Shown here: piece after piece, positions 9,808-18,260 of the stretch
Position numbering within the stretch: the first letter of the stretch is position 1
Layout of the letters: each line of letters starts with the position of its first letter
DNA from: Rhodospirillales bacterium
GTDB taxonomy: Bacteria; Pseudomonadota; Alphaproteobacteria; ATCC43930; CGMCC-115725
Direction: 5' to 3'
DNA length: 64,000 nt
Assembly (NCBI GenBank): GCA_028288725.1
Contig: JAQGIC010000057.1
Location: 1 to 64,000, forward strand
Translations under genes and position numbers: made by a program
Notes under the pieces: generated by a model
Seen by the model: the letters and a program-made list of their open reading frames with translations, nothing else
Told to the model about the DNA's origin: nothing
Databases searched by the model: none

Positions 9808-10263
9808 ATGTTCGACCGTATTCTCGATCTGCTGATGCCGGGCGGTGCGCCGCGGGCGGAGACGGAGATCCATATCGCGGTCGCGGCCCTGCTGGTCGAA
9901 GCCGCGCGCATGGACGACGATTTCGATCCGGCGGAGCGGATGGCGATCCGCGCGGTCCTGGCCAAGCGCTTCGCGCTCGACGCGGATGCCGTCGATCGGC
10001 TGATTGCGGCGGCGGAGAATGCCGCCGACCGGTCGAGCGCGCTCTATCGCTTCACCCGGGTCGTGGCCGAACGGTTCGACCCTGCGGCGCGGGTGGGAAT
10101 GATCGAGATGCTGTGGGAAGTGGCCTATGCCGATGGCGTGCTCGATCCGGACGAAGACGCCTTGATCCGCCGGATCGCCGGCCTGATCTTCGTAGAGGAT
10201 CACGAGCGCGGCGCCGCGCGCCAGCGGGTGTTGGCCCGGCTGGGTCAGGCCGCACAGGGCTGA
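9808..10263 (+). CDS. TerB-like (tellurite resistance TerB family) protein
   Basis: A 151-residue all-helical protein of the TerB family. Two acidic helix-hairpin segments are typical: ARMDDDFDPAERMAI (about residues 35-49) and AYADGVLDPDEDALIRRI (about 107-124), resembling the metal-binding acidic loops of TerB. ATG 9808 was chosen because the protein begins MFDRILDLL there; the longer open frame upstream overlaps the opposite-strand DUF938 gene and lacks conserved character. TerB domains occur in many stress and membrane contexts, so the name does not prove tellurite resistance. No other ter genes are near. Confidence 0.85.
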   Translation: MFDRILDLLMPGGAPRAETEIHIAVAALLVEAARMDDDFDPAERMAIRAVLAKRFALDADAVDRLIAAAENAADRSSALYRFTRVVAERFDPAARVGMIEMLWEVAYADGVLDPDEDALIRRIAGLIFVEDHERGAARQRVLARLGQAAQG

Positions 10264-10374
10264 CGCGCCTATTTTTGGACTTGCGGGAAAAGCCCGCGCG
10301 CCTTTTCAATGCGGGGCGGCCGCCCCTGGTACCATATGATCGGCCGCTCAGCCGCAACACGGGAAACGAGATCG

Positions 10375-10710
10375 ATGAGCTACGTCGTCACCGAAGCCTG
10401 CATCAAGTGCAAGTACATGGACTGCGTGGAAGTGTGCCCGGTCGATTGCTTCTACGAGGGTGAGACCATGCTGGTCATCAACCCGGACGAATGCATCGAT
10501 TGCGGCGTGTGCGAGCCGGAATGCCCGGCCGAGGCGATCATCCCCGACAGCGATGGTCACGCCGAGAAGTGGCTGGGCCTGAACCGCGACTATTCGGCGA
10601 ACTGGCCCAACATCACCCGTAAGGGCGAGGCCCCGGCCGATGCCGATGCCTGGAAGGGTGTCGACGGCAAGTTCGACAAATATTTCACGCCGACGCCCGG
10701 CAAGCGCTAG
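10375..10710 (+). CDS. fdxA: Seven-iron ferredoxin FdxA
   Basis: A 111-residue low-potential ferredoxin with one [3Fe-4S] and one [4Fe-4S] cluster, an electron carrier in the cytoplasm. The cysteine pattern is [17 protein letters not shown] near residues 9-25 and [12 protein letters not shown] around residues 40-51, as in the Azotobacter FdI / FdxA family. The C-terminal extension (about 50 residues, NRDYSANWP...) is the usual one. The ATG at 10375 gives the standard [13 protein letters not shown] start. It is followed by 352 bp without a gene, then carD. The fdxA-carD neighbourhood is familiar in alphaproteobacteria (from memory). Confidence 0.96.
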   Translation: MSYVVTEACIKCKYMDCVEVCPVDCFYEGETMLVINPDECIDCGVCEPECPAEAIIPDSDGHAEKWLGLNRDYSANWPNITRKGEAPADADAWKGVDGKFDKYFTPTPGKR

Positions 10711-11062
10711 TCCGGGGCCGTCGGGCCGCGCTCGCCGCTTTCGGCGGACGGTCCGATCGACCGCTGCGGCCTGCTGCCGCAGAGTAAAAAGCCGAAAATC
10801 GCAAGTTTCATGGTTGCCATGCCAGCGCCGTATGGCGTTAGGCTGGCAATTGGCGTGACTTTTGTGTTACTGTTCTTCTCGAACGGAGCATCGTGGACGT
10901 CTCAGACGATCGAATTCTGGGCATCTTGCGAATGCGGCCCGGTCACCCCCATCCGTACGGTCGGATAGCATCGTTGGTGCTCGCGAACCGATTTGTTCGC
11001 AAGGCAGCGGGATGCGTGACTAGCGCCCAACCGACCCGGCCACGGGCTTTTGAGAGAATCGG
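10711..11062. other. 352-bp gap between fdxA and carD
   Basis: No convincing gene is present. It contains a small C/G-rich hairpin near 10731-10745 and a more AT-rich stretch around 10850-10880 that may hold the carD promoter, although no clear -35/-10 pair could be fixed. The short open frame at 10893-11078 overlaps the carD start and has no recognisable protein character. Confidence 0.6.
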
Positions 11063-11560
11063 ATGCCGGAAAAATTAGCTTTTGAAGAAGGCGATTTCGT
11101 CGTCTACCCGAGTCATGGCGTCGGCAAGATCCTGGGTATCGAGGCCCAAGAGATCTCGGGTTACCGTCTGAACGTCTTCGTCGTGCATTTCGACAAGGAC
11201 CGCATGACGTTGCGCGTTCCGGTCACCAAAGCCAAGGCCTCGGGCCTGCGCCGTCTTTCGACCCAGAAAGAGATGCAGGTCGCATTGGTCAAGCTCAAGG
11301 GCCGGTCCAAAGCGAAACGCACCATGTGGAGCCGCCGCGCCCAGGAATACGAGGCCAAGATCAATTCGGGTGATCCGGCCTCGATCGCCGAGGTCGTGCG
11401 CGATCTGTATCGCAACGCCGGTCAGCCGGACCAGTCCTACAGCGAGCGCCAGATCTATCAGGCGGCGCTCGACCGTCTGGTGCGCGAGTTCGCCGCCGTC
11501 GAAGCGATCGACGAGAGCACGGCGACCGAGCGTCTGGAGCAGATGCTCAACGCCGCCTAG
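11063..11560 (+). CDS. CarD-family transcriptional regulator
   Basis: A 165-residue CarD/CdnL-type protein that binds the RNA polymerase beta subunit and modulates open-complex formation at promoters. The N-terminal Tudor-like RNAP-interaction domain shows FEEGDFVVYPSHGVGKI (about residues 7-23) and the C-terminal helical DNA-binding domain includes KRTMWSRRAQEYEAKI. The length and the position downstream of fdxA are typical of alphaproteobacteria. The ATG is preceded by GAGAATCGG. A terminator follows. RpoH is encoded about 1 kb downstream, giving a small block of global transcription factors. Confidence 0.93.
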   Translation: MPEKLAFEEGDFVVYPSHGVGKILGIEAQEISGYRLNVFVVHFDKDRMTLRVPVTKAKASGLRRLSTQKEMQVALVKLKGRSKAKRTMWSRRAQEYEAKINSGDPASIAEVVRDLYRNAGQPDQSYSERQIYQAALDRLVREFAAVEAIDESTATERLEQMLNAA

Positions 11561-11594
11561 CGCGTTCCGGTTTGGATCACTTGATCCGAACGAC

Positions 11595-11636
11595 AAGGCC
11601 GGCCGTCGCCCTATTTCGAGGGGCGTCGCCGGCCTT
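11595..11636 (+). terminator. Probable terminator after carD
   Basis: The arm from 11595 (AAGGCCGGC) can fold with the arm ending at 11636 (GCCGGCCTT) around an AT-rich loop near 11612-11620. The pairing extends into the CGTCGCCC/GGGCGTCG segments with a bulge. A TTT run ends the stem, but no longer U-tract is present. Confidence 0.6.
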
Positions 11637-11689
11637 TCGCCATTTAGCCTATGGCGCGGCCCCCGATGGCCACGCTAAGCTCTGGCGCA

Positions 11690-12505
11690 ATGAGCCAGCC
11701 CCGCACCCCGCCCCGTCGTCGTTTCGGCATTCTCGTCGGGCGGCGTCGCGTCTGGACGGTCTCTTCGATCCATGCCGACGTCGGTCGGCTTCGCACCATC
11801 CACAGCGCGATCGAAAATCGTCTGCAGCCGGGCGACGCGCTGGTCTATCTGGGCAACATGATCGGCCGGGGGACGGCGGTGCGCGAGACGCTGGACGAGT
11901 TGCTGTCGTTCCGCCGCAACTTCATCGCGCGTCCGGCCGCCTTCGCCAGCGATCTGGTCTATCTGCGCGGCAGCCAGGAAGAAATGTGGCAGAAGCTGCT
12001 GGAGCTGCAGTTCGCGCCCAATCCCAAGGAAGTCTATGGCTGGATGCTCGACCATGGCCTGGCCGCCACGCTCGAAGGCTACGGCATCGACCGCAACCAT
12101 GGCCTGGGCGCGACGCGGGACGGGCCGGTCGCGATCACGCGCTGGACCAACGAAGTCCGCGCCGCGGTCAATGGGGCGCCCGGTCACGCCAATCTGCTGA
12201 CCGCGCTGCGCCGTGCCGCCTATACCGAGGGCAACGAGCTGCTGTTCGTCCATGCCGGCATCGATCCCAGCCGGCCGCTCACCGCCCAGCACGATAGTTT
12301 CTGGTGGGGCGGCGCCGGCTTTCTCGATCTCAGCGAATCCTTCGGCGGCTTCACCAAGGTCGTGCGCGGCTTCGACAAGCACCATGGCGGACTGCAACAG
12401 GCGCCTTTCGCGCTCTCGATCGATCGGGGCTGCGGCTTCGGTGGCCCGCTCGCCGCCGCCTGCCTCACGCTCGACGGTCAGATCGCCGAGGCCTACGAGG
12501 CCTGA
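11690..12505 (+). CDS. Metallophosphoesterase-fold protein with degenerate active site
   Basis: A 271-residue protein with the layout of PPP-type calcineurin-like phosphatases. The motifs are strongly altered. The expected GDIHG reads SSIHA (residues 25-29), so the metal-binding Asp is Ser. The expected GDxxDRG reads GNMIGRG (55-61), with Asp replaced by Asn and Gly. The expected GNHE reads GSQE (94-97). The later FVHAGIDP segment, with its His, is kept. The fold is therefore likely preserved while bimetal catalysis is doubtful; a binding or regulatory role is possible (inference). ATG 11690 was chosen over 11651 because it starts just ahead of the conserved region. Its 3' end, including the stop codon, is duplicated just downstream. 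Confidence 0.8.
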   Translation: MSQPRTPPRRRFGILVGRRRVWTVSSIHADVGRLRTIHSAIENRLQPGDALVYLGNMIGRGTAVRETLDELLSFRRNFIARPAAFASDLVYLRGSQEEMWQKLLELQFAPNPKEVYGWMLDHGLAATLEGYGIDRNHGLGATRDGPVAITRWTNEVRAAVNGAPGHANLLTALRRAAYTEGNELLFVHAGIDPSRPLTAQHDSFWWGGAGFLDLSESFGGFTKVVRGFDKHHGGLQQAPFALSIDRGCGFGGPLAAACLTLDGQIAEAYEA

Positions 12506-12548
12506 CGGCCAAATAACGTCAGATCGCCGAGGCCTACGAGGCCTGACG
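12477..12548. repeat. 31-bp direct duplication of the 3' end of the phosphoesterase-like gene
   Basis: Bases 12477-12507 and 12518-12548 are identical over 31 bp and separated by 10 bp. The first copy covers the last codons (QIAEAYEA) and the TGA stop of the gene; the second copy lies in the intergenic region. Perfect identity suggests a recent duplication. Confidence 0.9.
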
Positions 12549-12646
12549 ACCCAATTATTTGCGCGGCCGGATGATCCGCGGCGCGCGCTCTCGCGTAAAC
12601 CCTCCGAAGCCGGCATCGGCTTGGTCCCTTTGGGGGGTAGGCCGCC

Positions 12647-13531
12647 ATGGCGCATATCGACGATCCGGAAACGCAGCGGGCCAACCTCTCCTTCATCAAG
12701 GCGTCGATGAAGGTGCCGATGTTGAGCCGCGAGGACGAGTTCGATCTGGCCCGCCGCTGGCGCGAGCAGGACGACACGGCGGCGCTTCATGGTCTGGTCG
12801 GCGCCTATACCCGCCTGGTCGTCTCGACCGCGACGCGCTTTCGCAACTACGGCCTGCCGATGGGCGATCTGGTCCAGGAGGGCAATGTCGGGCTGATGCA
12901 GGCCGCGGCCCGGTTCGAGCCGGCGCGCGACGTGCGCTTTTCGACATATGCCGCCTGGTGGATCCGGTCCGCCATGCAGGATTACGTGCTCAGGAACTGG
13001 TCGATCGTGCGCACCGGCACGACCGCGGCGCAGAAATCGCTATTCTTCAATCTGCGCCGGCTGCGCGCCCGGATCGAAGACCAGTCGGGCCGCCCGCTCG
13101 GCGACGCGGGTCGGCGCAAGATCGCGGACGAGCTGCAGGTCGATATCCTGGATGTGGAGGCGATGGAGCAGCGTCTGGCCGGCAACGACCAGTCGCTGAA
13201 CGCGCCGATCAGCGAGGGCGGCGACAATGATTGGCAGGACTTCCTGGCCGACGTCCGGCCCAGCCCGGAAGAGGTCGTGATCGGCCTGCGCGACGCCCAG
13301 ACCCGCTCCAAATGGCTGGCCGAGGCGCTGTCCGAACTGTCGCCGCGCGAGCGCACCATCATCGCCGGCCGTCGCCTGTGCGACGAGGGCGCCACGCTCG
13401 AGGAACTGGGCCGCGCGCTGGGCGTGTCCAAGGAGCGCGTGCGCCAGCTCGAACATCGCGCGCTGCAAAAGCTGCGGCAGTCGATCTCGCGCCATGTCGA
13501 ACAGGCCCGGGATCTGTTGATCGAGGCCTGA
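12647..13531 (+). CDS. rpoH: RNA polymerase sigma-32 factor RpoH
   Basis: A 294-residue heat-shock sigma factor. Region 2 shows RLVVSTATRFRNYGLPMGDLVQEGNVGLMQA and RFSTYAAWWIRSAMQDYVLRNWSIVR. The diagnostic RpoH box reads QKSLFFNLRR (about residues 128-137), and region 4 shows LSPRERTIIAGRR and SKERVRQLEHRAL. Together these mark RpoH rather than a vegetative sigma. Many alphaproteobacteria carry two RpoH paralogues; which one this is cannot be settled. A strong purine-rich ribosome site (GGGGGGTAGG) precedes the ATG. A secreted nuclease-like gene follows after 40 bp. Confidence 0.95.
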   Translation: MAHIDDPETQRANLSFIKASMKVPMLSREDEFDLARRWREQDDTAALHGLVGAYTRLVVSTATRFRNYGLPMGDLVQEGNVGLMQAAARFEPARDVRFSTYAAWWIRSAMQDYVLRNWSIVRTGTTAAQKSLFFNLRRLRARIEDQSGRPLGDAGRRKIADELQVDILDVEAMEQRLAGNDQSLNAPISEGGDNDWQDFLADVRPSPEEVVIGLRDAQTRSKWLAEALSELSPRERTIIAGRRLCDEGATLEELGRALGVSKERVRQLEHRALQKLRQSISRHVEQARDLLIEA

Positions 13532-13571
13532 TTCTGCTAGAGCTTCTGCCGGGAAACTCTCGGGAGGAAGC

Positions 13572-14390
13572 ATGGCCTGGTTGCGACGGACGGCGCTCGT
13601 GGGCCTGGCGTTTCTGCCGCTGCTCGCCCAGGCCAAGCCGCGCGAAAGCGTCCTCGACGCCCTGCCCGAGGTCACCACCGGTACCGTCCAATCGGTCGAG
13701 GATGGCGCGACGCTCACGCTGACCGACGGCCGGGTGCTGCGCCTGGCCGGGCTGCTCGCCCCCGCGGCACCGCTGGCGATGGGTCCGGATCCCGTTTGGC
13801 CCGCGGCCGAGGCGGCACGCCAGGCGCTGGCCGATCTGGCCCTGGGCCGGACCGTCACGCTCCGGGCCGCCCAGGACAAGCCCGATCGCCGCGGCCGCTT
13901 GGTCGGCCAGGCGATCCTGGCCGACGGGACCTGGTTGCAGCGCGACCTGCTGCGGCAAGGCCGCGCCCGATTCGAACCGACCCGGGAGACCGCATCGCTG
14001 GCGCCGGCCCTGCTCAAGGCCGAGGCCGATGCGCGCCGGCATCGCCGCGGCCTGTGGCGTCTGGCCGTCTATGCGGTGCGCGCGCCGGACGCGCTGACCG
14101 CCCGCGACACCGGCGGCTTCGTTTTGGTCGAAGGAAGGGTCCTGTCGGTGGCGGCGACCCATGAGGCGACATATCTCGATTTCGCCCAGGATTGGCATCA
14201 TGGCTTCACCGTGCGCCTGCCGCGCGTCCTGTTGCAGCGGGCCGACGGGCTCGATCCGGCGGCGCTGGAAGGCCGCAGGATCCGGGTGCGCGGCTGGCTG
14301 GTTTATGAAGGCCGGCCGATCCTCGATCTCGCGGATGTGTCGGCGCTGGAGCCGCTGCCCGATGGCCGCAAATCAACCAAGCGCCGTTGA
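13572..14390 (+). CDS. Secreted SNase/thermonuclease-like protein
   Basis: A 272-residue exported protein. A signal peptide is visible (basic MAWLRR, hydrophobic LVGLAFLPLLAQA, cleavage near AQA-KP). An OB-fold resembling staphylococcal nuclease follows: SVEDGATLTLTDGRVLRLAGLLAP (about residues 38-61), then the helical part and the later segment DGTWLQRDLLRQGRAR. Catalytic Arg/Glu residues of true SNases are not clearly all present, so nuclease activity is uncertain. A second beta-rich domain (about 180-260) ends the protein, containing GRRIRVRGWLVYEGRPILDL. Located 40 bp after rpoH, possibly cotranscribed. Confidence 0.72.
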   Translation: MAWLRRTALVGLAFLPLLAQAKPRESVLDALPEVTTGTVQSVEDGATLTLTDGRVLRLAGLLAPAAPLAMGPDPVWPAAEAARQALADLALGRTVTLRAAQDKPDRRGRLVGQAILADGTWLQRDLLRQGRARFEPTRETASLAPALLKAEADARRHRRGLWRLAVYAVRAPDALTARDTGGFVLVEGRVLSVAATHEATYLDFAQDWHHGFTVRLPRVLLQRADGLDPAALEGRRIRVRGWLVYEGRPILDLADVSALEPLPDGRKSTKRR

Positions 14391-14431
14391 GGCTTTTCCG
14401 CCGGGTTCGCTCTGGGCTATAAGGCTCCCAC

Positions 14432-14508
14432 GTCTCCGTAGCTCAGCAGGATAGAGCATCGGTTTCCTAAACCGGGGGTCACGTGTTCGAATCACGTCGG
14501 GGACACCA
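14432..14508 (+). tRNA. tRNA-Arg (anticodon CCU)
   Basis: A 77-base cloverleaf with encoded CCA. The acceptor arm GTCTCCG pairs with CGGGGAC. The D-arm reads GCTCAGCAGGATAGAGC. The anticodon loop TTCCTAA contains CCT, and the T-arm contains GTTCGAATC. CCT reads AGG Arg codons. No integrase lies next to it, so there is no sign of use as an attachment site here. Confidence 0.97.
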
Positions 14509-14513
14509 GATCG

Positions 14514-14549
14514 AAGGCCCTGAAATCGAGCGATTTCAGGGCCTTTTTT
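14514..14549. terminator. Rho-independent terminator after tRNA-Arg, shared with the convergent livK-type gene
   Basis: The perfect 15-bp arms 14514-14528 and 14531-14545 (AAGGCCCTGAAATCG and its complement) are followed by a run of six T. The leading AA and trailing TT make it usable from both strands, serving the tRNA and the leftward gene ending at 14559. Confidence 0.93.
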
Positions 14550-14558
14550 GCACCGGTT

Positions 14559-15758
14559 CTACTTCGGGATCGGACAGCCGCCGTCGGCGATCGGCCGGAA
14601 CGCCTTCTCGGCCGGGATATCCTTGACCAGCTTGTAATAGTCCCAGGGATATTTGCTCTCGGCCGGGGTCTTCACCTCGTAGAGCGACATGTCGTAGAGC
14701 ACGCGGCCGTCGGCGCGGATCGAACCCTTGCGGCCGAAATACTCGACCGGCAGTTCCTGCATCTTATGGGCGACGATGGTCGGGTCCTTGGTCCCGGCCG
14801 CGGCGACCGCCTTCAGATAATGGGCGACGGCGGTATAGGTCGCGGCCTGCTCCTTCGACGGCATCCGGCCGATCTCGGCCATGAAGCGCTTGCCGAACGC
14901 GCGGGCCTGGTCGTTCTGGTCCCAGTAGAAACCCTCGGCATTATAAAGATGCTGCGCCGCCTGCAGGCCGATGCCGTGGATGTCGGTGATGAACACCAGG
15001 AAGCCGGCCAGCTTCTGCCCGCCCTGGGGAATGCCGAATTCGGCGGCCTGCTTGACCTCGGCGATGGTGTTGGCGCCGACCGAGGCGAGGCCGATCACAT
15101 TGGCGCCGGAGCCCTGGGCCTGCAGCAGGAACGACGAGAAATCGCGCGTATCCAGCGGATGGCGCACGCTGCCGATGACCTCGCCGCCGGCCGCCTTGAT
15201 CACGCCGGTGGCGTCGCGCTGGATCGAGTCGCCCAAGGCATAGTCGGCGGTCAGGAAGAACCATTTCTTGCCGCCGGCCGCCACGGCCGCCTGGCCGGTC
15301 GCAGCCGCCAGCGAATAGGTATCGTCCGACCATTGGGTCGCATAGAGATTGCAGCCCTTGCCGGTGATGTCCGAGGTCGCGGCCCCCGCGATCAGCGCGA
15401 TCTTCTTGTCGGTGCCGGCGACGTTCTGCACCGCCAGGCCGGCGCCGGAATAGGGCAGGTCGGTGATGGCATCGACGCCTTCGGACTCGTACCAGCGCTT
15501 GGCGATCTGCACCGCATTGTCGGGCTTGGTCAGGAAGTCGGCCGAGACGATCTCGATCGGCATGCCCGCGACCTTGCCGCCGGCATCGGCGATCGCCATC
15601 TTGGCCGCCGCGATGGCGCCCAGGCCGCCGGCATCCGACGCGACGTTGGACTGATCGCCCAGCACGCCGATCTTGATGCCGTCGGCCGATGCCGGCGCTG
15701 CGGCACCCAGCCCCAACGCCGCCGCGACCGCCATCGCGCCGTAAGAGATTTTCGTCAT
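14559..15758 (-). CDS. Liv-type ABC transporter periplasmic substrate-binding protein
   Basis: A 399-residue binding protein of the Peripla_BP_6 (LivJ/LivK-like) family, secreted to the periplasm. The signal peptide is hydrophobic (AVAAALGLGAAAPASA) with cleavage near ASA-DG, and the mature protein begins IKIGVLGDQSNVASDAGG. Other family segments are AIADAGGKVAGMPIEIVSAD and WFFLTADYALGDS. It is the last gene of the leftward arm of the box cluster, 42 bp after the alpha/beta hydrolase, and no permease or ATPase gene is beside it. Capture of benzoate or a related aromatic acid is therefore the best guess; the membrane parts must be encoded elsewhere, perhaps with the truncated livF at the window start. 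Confidence 0.88.
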   Translation of the reverse strand: MTKISYGAMAVAAALGLGAAAPASADGIKIGVLGDQSNVASDAGGLGAIAAAKMAIADAGGKVAGMPIEIVSADFLTKPDNAVQIAKRWYESEGVDAITDLPYSGAGLAVQNVAGTDKKIALIAGAATSDITGKGCNLYATQWSDDTYSLAAATGQAAVAAGGKKWFFLTADYALGDSIQRDATGVIKAAGGEVIGSVRHPLDTRDFSSFLLQAQGSGANVIGLASVGANTIAEVKQAAEFGIPQGGQKLAGFLVFITDIHGIGLQAAQHLYNAEGFYWDQNDQARAFGKRFMAEIGRMPSKEQAATYTAVAHYLKAVAAAGTKDPTIVAHKMQELPVEYFGRKGSIRADGRVLYDMSLYEVKTPAESKYPWDYYKLVKDIPAEKAFRPIADGGCPIPK

Positions 15759-15800
15759 TCCGCGTGTCCCCCCTGATGTTCTTCGACCTTTGCGGCCCGG

Positions 15801-16586
15801 TTATCTCATTTCTGCGACCGCTTCGACGAAGCCGGCCGATCGTTCCAACGTTGCCGCGGCCTGATCGCGATGGGGCGAATGCCCGCAGCTCGCGAGCAGG
15901 ACGATTTCGGTCGCCGGTGTCGCGGCCGCGATCGCGTCCAGCTGCGCCCGCGTGCCGTATTCGTCATCCTCGCCCTGGATCGCCAGGATCGGGCAGCGGA
16001 TCGCCGACAGATACTTCTCGATATTCCACATTTTGAAACGCGGATCGAGCCAGATATTGTTCCAACCCCAGAATGTTTGATCCACGTCATAATGATAGCG
16101 CCGCAGCCTGCCTGCAAGCTCGGTCGTACGATAGAGCTCTTTCACGCGTGCGATGCTGGCGACGGTCAAATCCTCGACGAAGACGTGGGGCGCTTCCAGA
16201 ATCAGGCCGGCGACGGCATCCGGCCGGAACCCGGCATAGATCAGCGCGATCGAGCCGCCATCGCTATGGCCAAACAGGATGGGGCGTTGGATGGCGAAAT
16301 GGCGCAGCACCGCGGGCAAGACCACCTCGGCCTCGTGATGCATATATTCGACCGGCCGGCTGCCCTCGAGCAGGGTCGAGGCGCCATGGCCGTAGCGGGA
16401 ATAGATCAGCACGCCGCAGCCGGTCCGCGCCGCCAGCCGCTCGGGGAAATCCTTCCACAGCGCGATCGACCCCAGGCCTTCGTGCAGCATGACGATGGTC
16501 GGCAGGCCCGGCCTGGCCGGCGCGATCCAGGCGGTCTCCAAACGGCGCCCGTCGATCTCGGCGAAGCCCGCTTCCGGCAAACTCAC
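15801..16586 (-). CDS. Alpha/beta hydrolase of the box cluster
   Basis: A 261-residue alpha/beta-hydrolase. The oxyanion region is LHEGLGS (about residues 34-40), the nucleophile elbow is GHSDGG (about 104-109), the likely acidic residue lies in IQGEDDEYGT, and the catalytic His in SCGHSPHRD. Similar hydrolases are regular members of box benzoate clusters (from memory), where lactone or CoA-thioester hydrolysis has been proposed; its exact substrate is not shown here. It overlaps the end of the benzoate-CoA ligase gene by 4 bp (ATGA), so the two are translationally coupled. Confidence 0.85.
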   Translation of the reverse strand: MSLPEAGFAEIDGRRLETAWIAPARPGLPTIVMLHEGLGSIALWKDFPERLAARTGCGVLIYSRYGHGASTLLEGSRPVEYMHHEAEVVLPAVLRHFAIQRPILFGHSDGGSIALIYAGFRPDAVAGLILEAPHVFVEDLTVASIARVKELYRTTELAGRLRRYHYDVDQTFWGWNNIWLDPRFKMWNIEKYLSAIRCPILAIQGEDDEYGTRAQLDAIAAATPATEIVLLASCGHSPHRDQAAATLERSAGFVEAVAEMR

Positions 16587-18199
16587 TTGTCCGCTGCTCC
16601 CGTCTCGTGCGTGGCTTCCGCCTCGCGATGGCGCAGCACATGGCGCTGGATCTTGCCGGTCGCGGTCTTGGGCAAGTCATCGACGAACTCGATCCAGCGC
16701 GGATATTTATAAGGCGCCAGCCGGTCCTTGACATGGTCCTTCAGCGCCCGGCTCAGCTCGGGCGTCTGGGGCACGCCCGGTTTCAGCACGACGAAGGCCT
16801 TGGGCTTGACCAGGCCCTGGTCGTCCGCCAGGCCGATCACGGCCGCCTCCTGGATCGCGGCATGGCCCAAGAGCGCCGACTCGACCTCCATCGGCGAGAC
16901 CCAGATGCCGCCGACTTTCAGCATGTCGTCGGCGCGGCCGCAATGGATGTAGTTGCCGTCCTCGTCCTGGCGGAACTTGTCCCCGGTCCTGACCCATTCG
17001 CCGATGAAGGTGGCACGCGTCTTCTCCCGGTTGTTCCAATATTGGGTCGCGGCCGTCGGTCCGCTCACCTCCATCTCGCCGACCTCACCCGGCGCCACCT
17101 CCTGGCGGGCCTCGTCGACCAGGCGGGCCTTGTAGCCGGGAACAGGCTTGCCGGTGACGCCATAGCGAACAGAACCCGGCCGGTTCGAGACGAAGATATG
17201 CAGCATCTCGGTCGAGCCGATGCCGTCGACGATATCGACGCCGGTCCGCGCCGTCCAGGCACGGCCGACCTCGATCGGCAGCGCCTCGCCGGCCGACGTG
17301 CACAGCCGCAGCCGATGCTCGCCCTTTGCCGCGAGGCCCGGCGATGCCAGCAGCGAGCCATAGAGCGTCGGCACGCCGCAGAACAGGGTCGGTGCCGACC
17401 GCCGCAAGACCTGATTGACCATTTCCGGGGTCGGCCGGCCGCTGATCAGGACGGCGCTGGCGCCGACCGACATGGGAAAAGTCAGCGCATTGCCGAGGCC
17501 ATAGGCGAAGAACAGCTTGGCCGCGGAATAGACCACGTCCTGTTCGGTGATGCCCAGCACGCCCTGGCCGAACAGCCGGGCCGTCGCCATCAGGCTGGTC
17601 TGGACATGGACCGCGCCCTTGGGCTGGCCGGTCGAGCCGGAGGAATAGAGCCAGAAGCAGGTGTCGTCCGGCCGGGTCGGTGCTGCGACGGCAGTGCCCT
17701 GCGCCCGCTCCATCAGCCGCGCCAGTGTCAGCCGGTCGCCGCCGCCGGCCCCGGCGACGATGATCAATCCGTGCCAGTCGGCAATGGCGGCGGCCTCGAC
17801 CAGGCGCGGCAGCAGCGCGTCGCTGACCACCATGGCGCGGGCCCGGCTGTCGGCCAGGATATGGGCGAAATCGGCGGCCTGGAACAGGGTGTTGGTCGGG
17901 ATCGGCACGACCCCCGCCTTGATGGCGCCCAGGAAGCAGGTCGGAAAATCGATCGTGTCCAGCAGGGCCAGCACGACCCGCTGTTCCGGCTCGATGTCGA
18001 GCGTGCGCAACGCATTGGCGAAGCGATCGACCCGCTCGGCCAGATCGCCATAGCTGTAGCGGCCGGCCTCGTCGATGAAGACGGTCTTGGCCTGCCGGCC
18101 GGCGGCCAGATTGCGCTCGATCAGATCGACCGCCGCATTGTAGCGGCTGGTCGGAAACGGGTGGTCGTCGTCGGCTTCGGTCGCTGCGGCCACGCTCAT
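16583..18199 (-). CDS. bclA: Benzoate-CoA ligase
   Basis: A 538-residue AMP-forming aryl-CoA synthetase converting benzoate, ATP and CoA to benzoyl-CoA, the entry step of the box pathway. Motifs are the P-loop YSSGSTGQPKG (about residues 189-199), IGSTEMLHIF, the WVRTGDKF hinge region, and the C-terminal catalytic Lys in PKTATGKIQRHVLRH. The N-terminus YNAAVDLIERNL is typical of BclA/BadA-type benzoate ligases, as is FFAYGLGNALTFP. ATG 18199 (MSVAAATEADDDHPF) was chosen; the longer frame upstream runs toward boxD and has no family similarity. It is cotranscribed with boxD upstream (about 60 bp) and the hydrolase downstream. Confidence 0.93.
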   Translation of the reverse strand: MSVAAATEADDDHPFPTSRYNAAVDLIERNLAAGRQAKTVFIDEAGRYSYGDLAERVDRFANALRTLDIEPEQRVVLALLDTIDFPTCFLGAIKAGVVPIPTNTLFQAADFAHILADSRARAMVVSDALLPRLVEAAAIADWHGLIIVAGAGGGDRLTLARLMERAQGTAVAAPTRPDDTCFWLYSSGSTGQPKGAVHVQTSLMATARLFGQGVLGITEQDVVYSAAKLFFAYGLGNALTFPMSVGASAVLISGRPTPEMVNQVLRRSAPTLFCGVPTLYGSLLASPGLAAKGEHRLRLCTSAGEALPIEVGRAWTARTGVDIVDGIGSTEMLHIFVSNRPGSVRYGVTGKPVPGYKARLVDEARQEVAPGEVGEMEVSGPTAATQYWNNREKTRATFIGEWVRTGDKFRQDEDGNYIHCGRADDMLKVGGIWVSPMEVESALLGHAAIQEAAVIGLADDQGLVKPKAFVVLKPGVPQTPELSRALKDHVKDRLAPYKYPRWIEFVDDLPKTATGKIQRHVLRHREAEATHETGAADK

Positions 18200-18260
18200 C
18201 GGCGTCCTCCCCTGGTTTTCTTCCTTGAAAGTCGGCCGCTTCTGTGGCGGCCGTTCTCGA

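Noticed and set aside
10893-11078. Small open frame before carD
   Set aside because: It overlaps the carD start, has no ribosome site and no protein-like features.
14432-14508. tRNA-Arg as a possible integration site
   Set aside because: No integrase, no repeated tRNA 3' end and no change in gene character were found nearby.
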